Source: Streptomyces cellostaticus (GTDB lineage Bacteria; Actinomycetota; Actinomycetes; Streptomycetales; Streptomycetaceae). Taken from it: a stretch of DNA of 64,000 nucleotides. The DNA is taken from contig NZ_KQ948021.1 in NCBI RefSeq assembly GCF_001513965.1, positions 202,562-266,561 on the forward strand, read 5' to 3'. The translations under genes and the position numbers were made by a program. Below, piece after piece: positions 63,962-64,000 of this stretch. The stretch's first letter is position 1; the number at the start of each line of letters is the position of its first letter. The notes under the pieces were generated by a model. That model did no database searches. It was given only the letters and a program-made list of their open reading frames with translations, and had not been told where the DNA came from.

Positions 63962-64000
63962 GTGTCCGGTCGAGGCGAGGCTAGGCCGGTGCACAGGGGG

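Overview
The window reads as chromosomal DNA of a Streptomyces or very close actinomycete. It is strongly GC-rich, with G or C in most third codon positions. GTG and TTG starts are frequent, genes overlap by four bases (ATGA/GTGA), and the families are typical of the genus: a second Rho factor, an Rv1733c-type protein, SpoIIE-type phosphatase sensors, GntR/LacI/MarR/PadR regulators and secreted glycoside hydrolases. I see no rRNA, tRNA, CRISPR array, insertion sequence or prophage.

Layout. 1-7.7 kb: the tail of a short-chain dehydrogenase, a secreted GH75 chitosanase, an FN3 lipoprotein, a small surface protein, fadH with a PadR regulator, a tautomerase and a secreted protein. 8-16.5 kb: a PAS/GAF/SpoIIE phosphatase, a HemK-like methyltransferase, a YhgE-like membrane protein divergent from a MarR regulator, a coupled quinone reductase/GNAT pair, and a molybdopterin oxidoreductase coupled to a flavin reductase. 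16.6-26 kb: an Rv1733c protein, an acetylxylan esterase-like hydrolase, a serine hydrolase, a HutC-type GntR regulator with a dre-like operator, a PadR/methyltransferase operon divergent from a SnoaL-like protein, a proline-rich membrane protein, a quinone reductase, the short Rho paralogue and a D,D-carboxypeptidase.

26.7-38 kb carries envelope and glycan functions: two coupled polyprenol-dependent mannosyltransferases, glutaminase, a beta-helix lipoprotein, and a four-gene operon (UDP-xylose-synthase-like epimerase, processive GT2, galE, ugd). That operon can turn UDP-glucose into UDP-galactose, UDP-glucuronate and UDP-xylose beside a polymerising transferase, and looks like an uncharacterised exopolysaccharide locus. 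38-43 kb is an asparagine/aspartate catabolic locus (FadR-type regulator, permease, class 3 asparaginase, aspartase), followed by uppP and a two-subunit fluoride channel operon (crcB-DUF190-crcB).

45.7-53.9 kb is a galactan utilisation regulon. A secreted GH53 galactanase and an intracellular GH42 beta-galactosidase diverge from a sugar ABC transporter and LacI regulator, across a promoter with two duplicated TGTGA-N4-TCACA operators. 54-64 kb holds a two-component system divergent from an ABC/FtsX efflux pair, a VOC protein and MarR regulator, an orphan PqqB, an SseB-like protein, and an NCS1 permease/isochorismatase/GntR operon.

Throughout, regulators sit beside their likely targets with visible palindromes, and several promoters place the first base of the start codon 6-7 bases after a -10 box, suggesting leaderless mRNAs. 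One repeat family occurs three times in intergenic gaps. Many neighbouring 3' ends overlap tail to tail.
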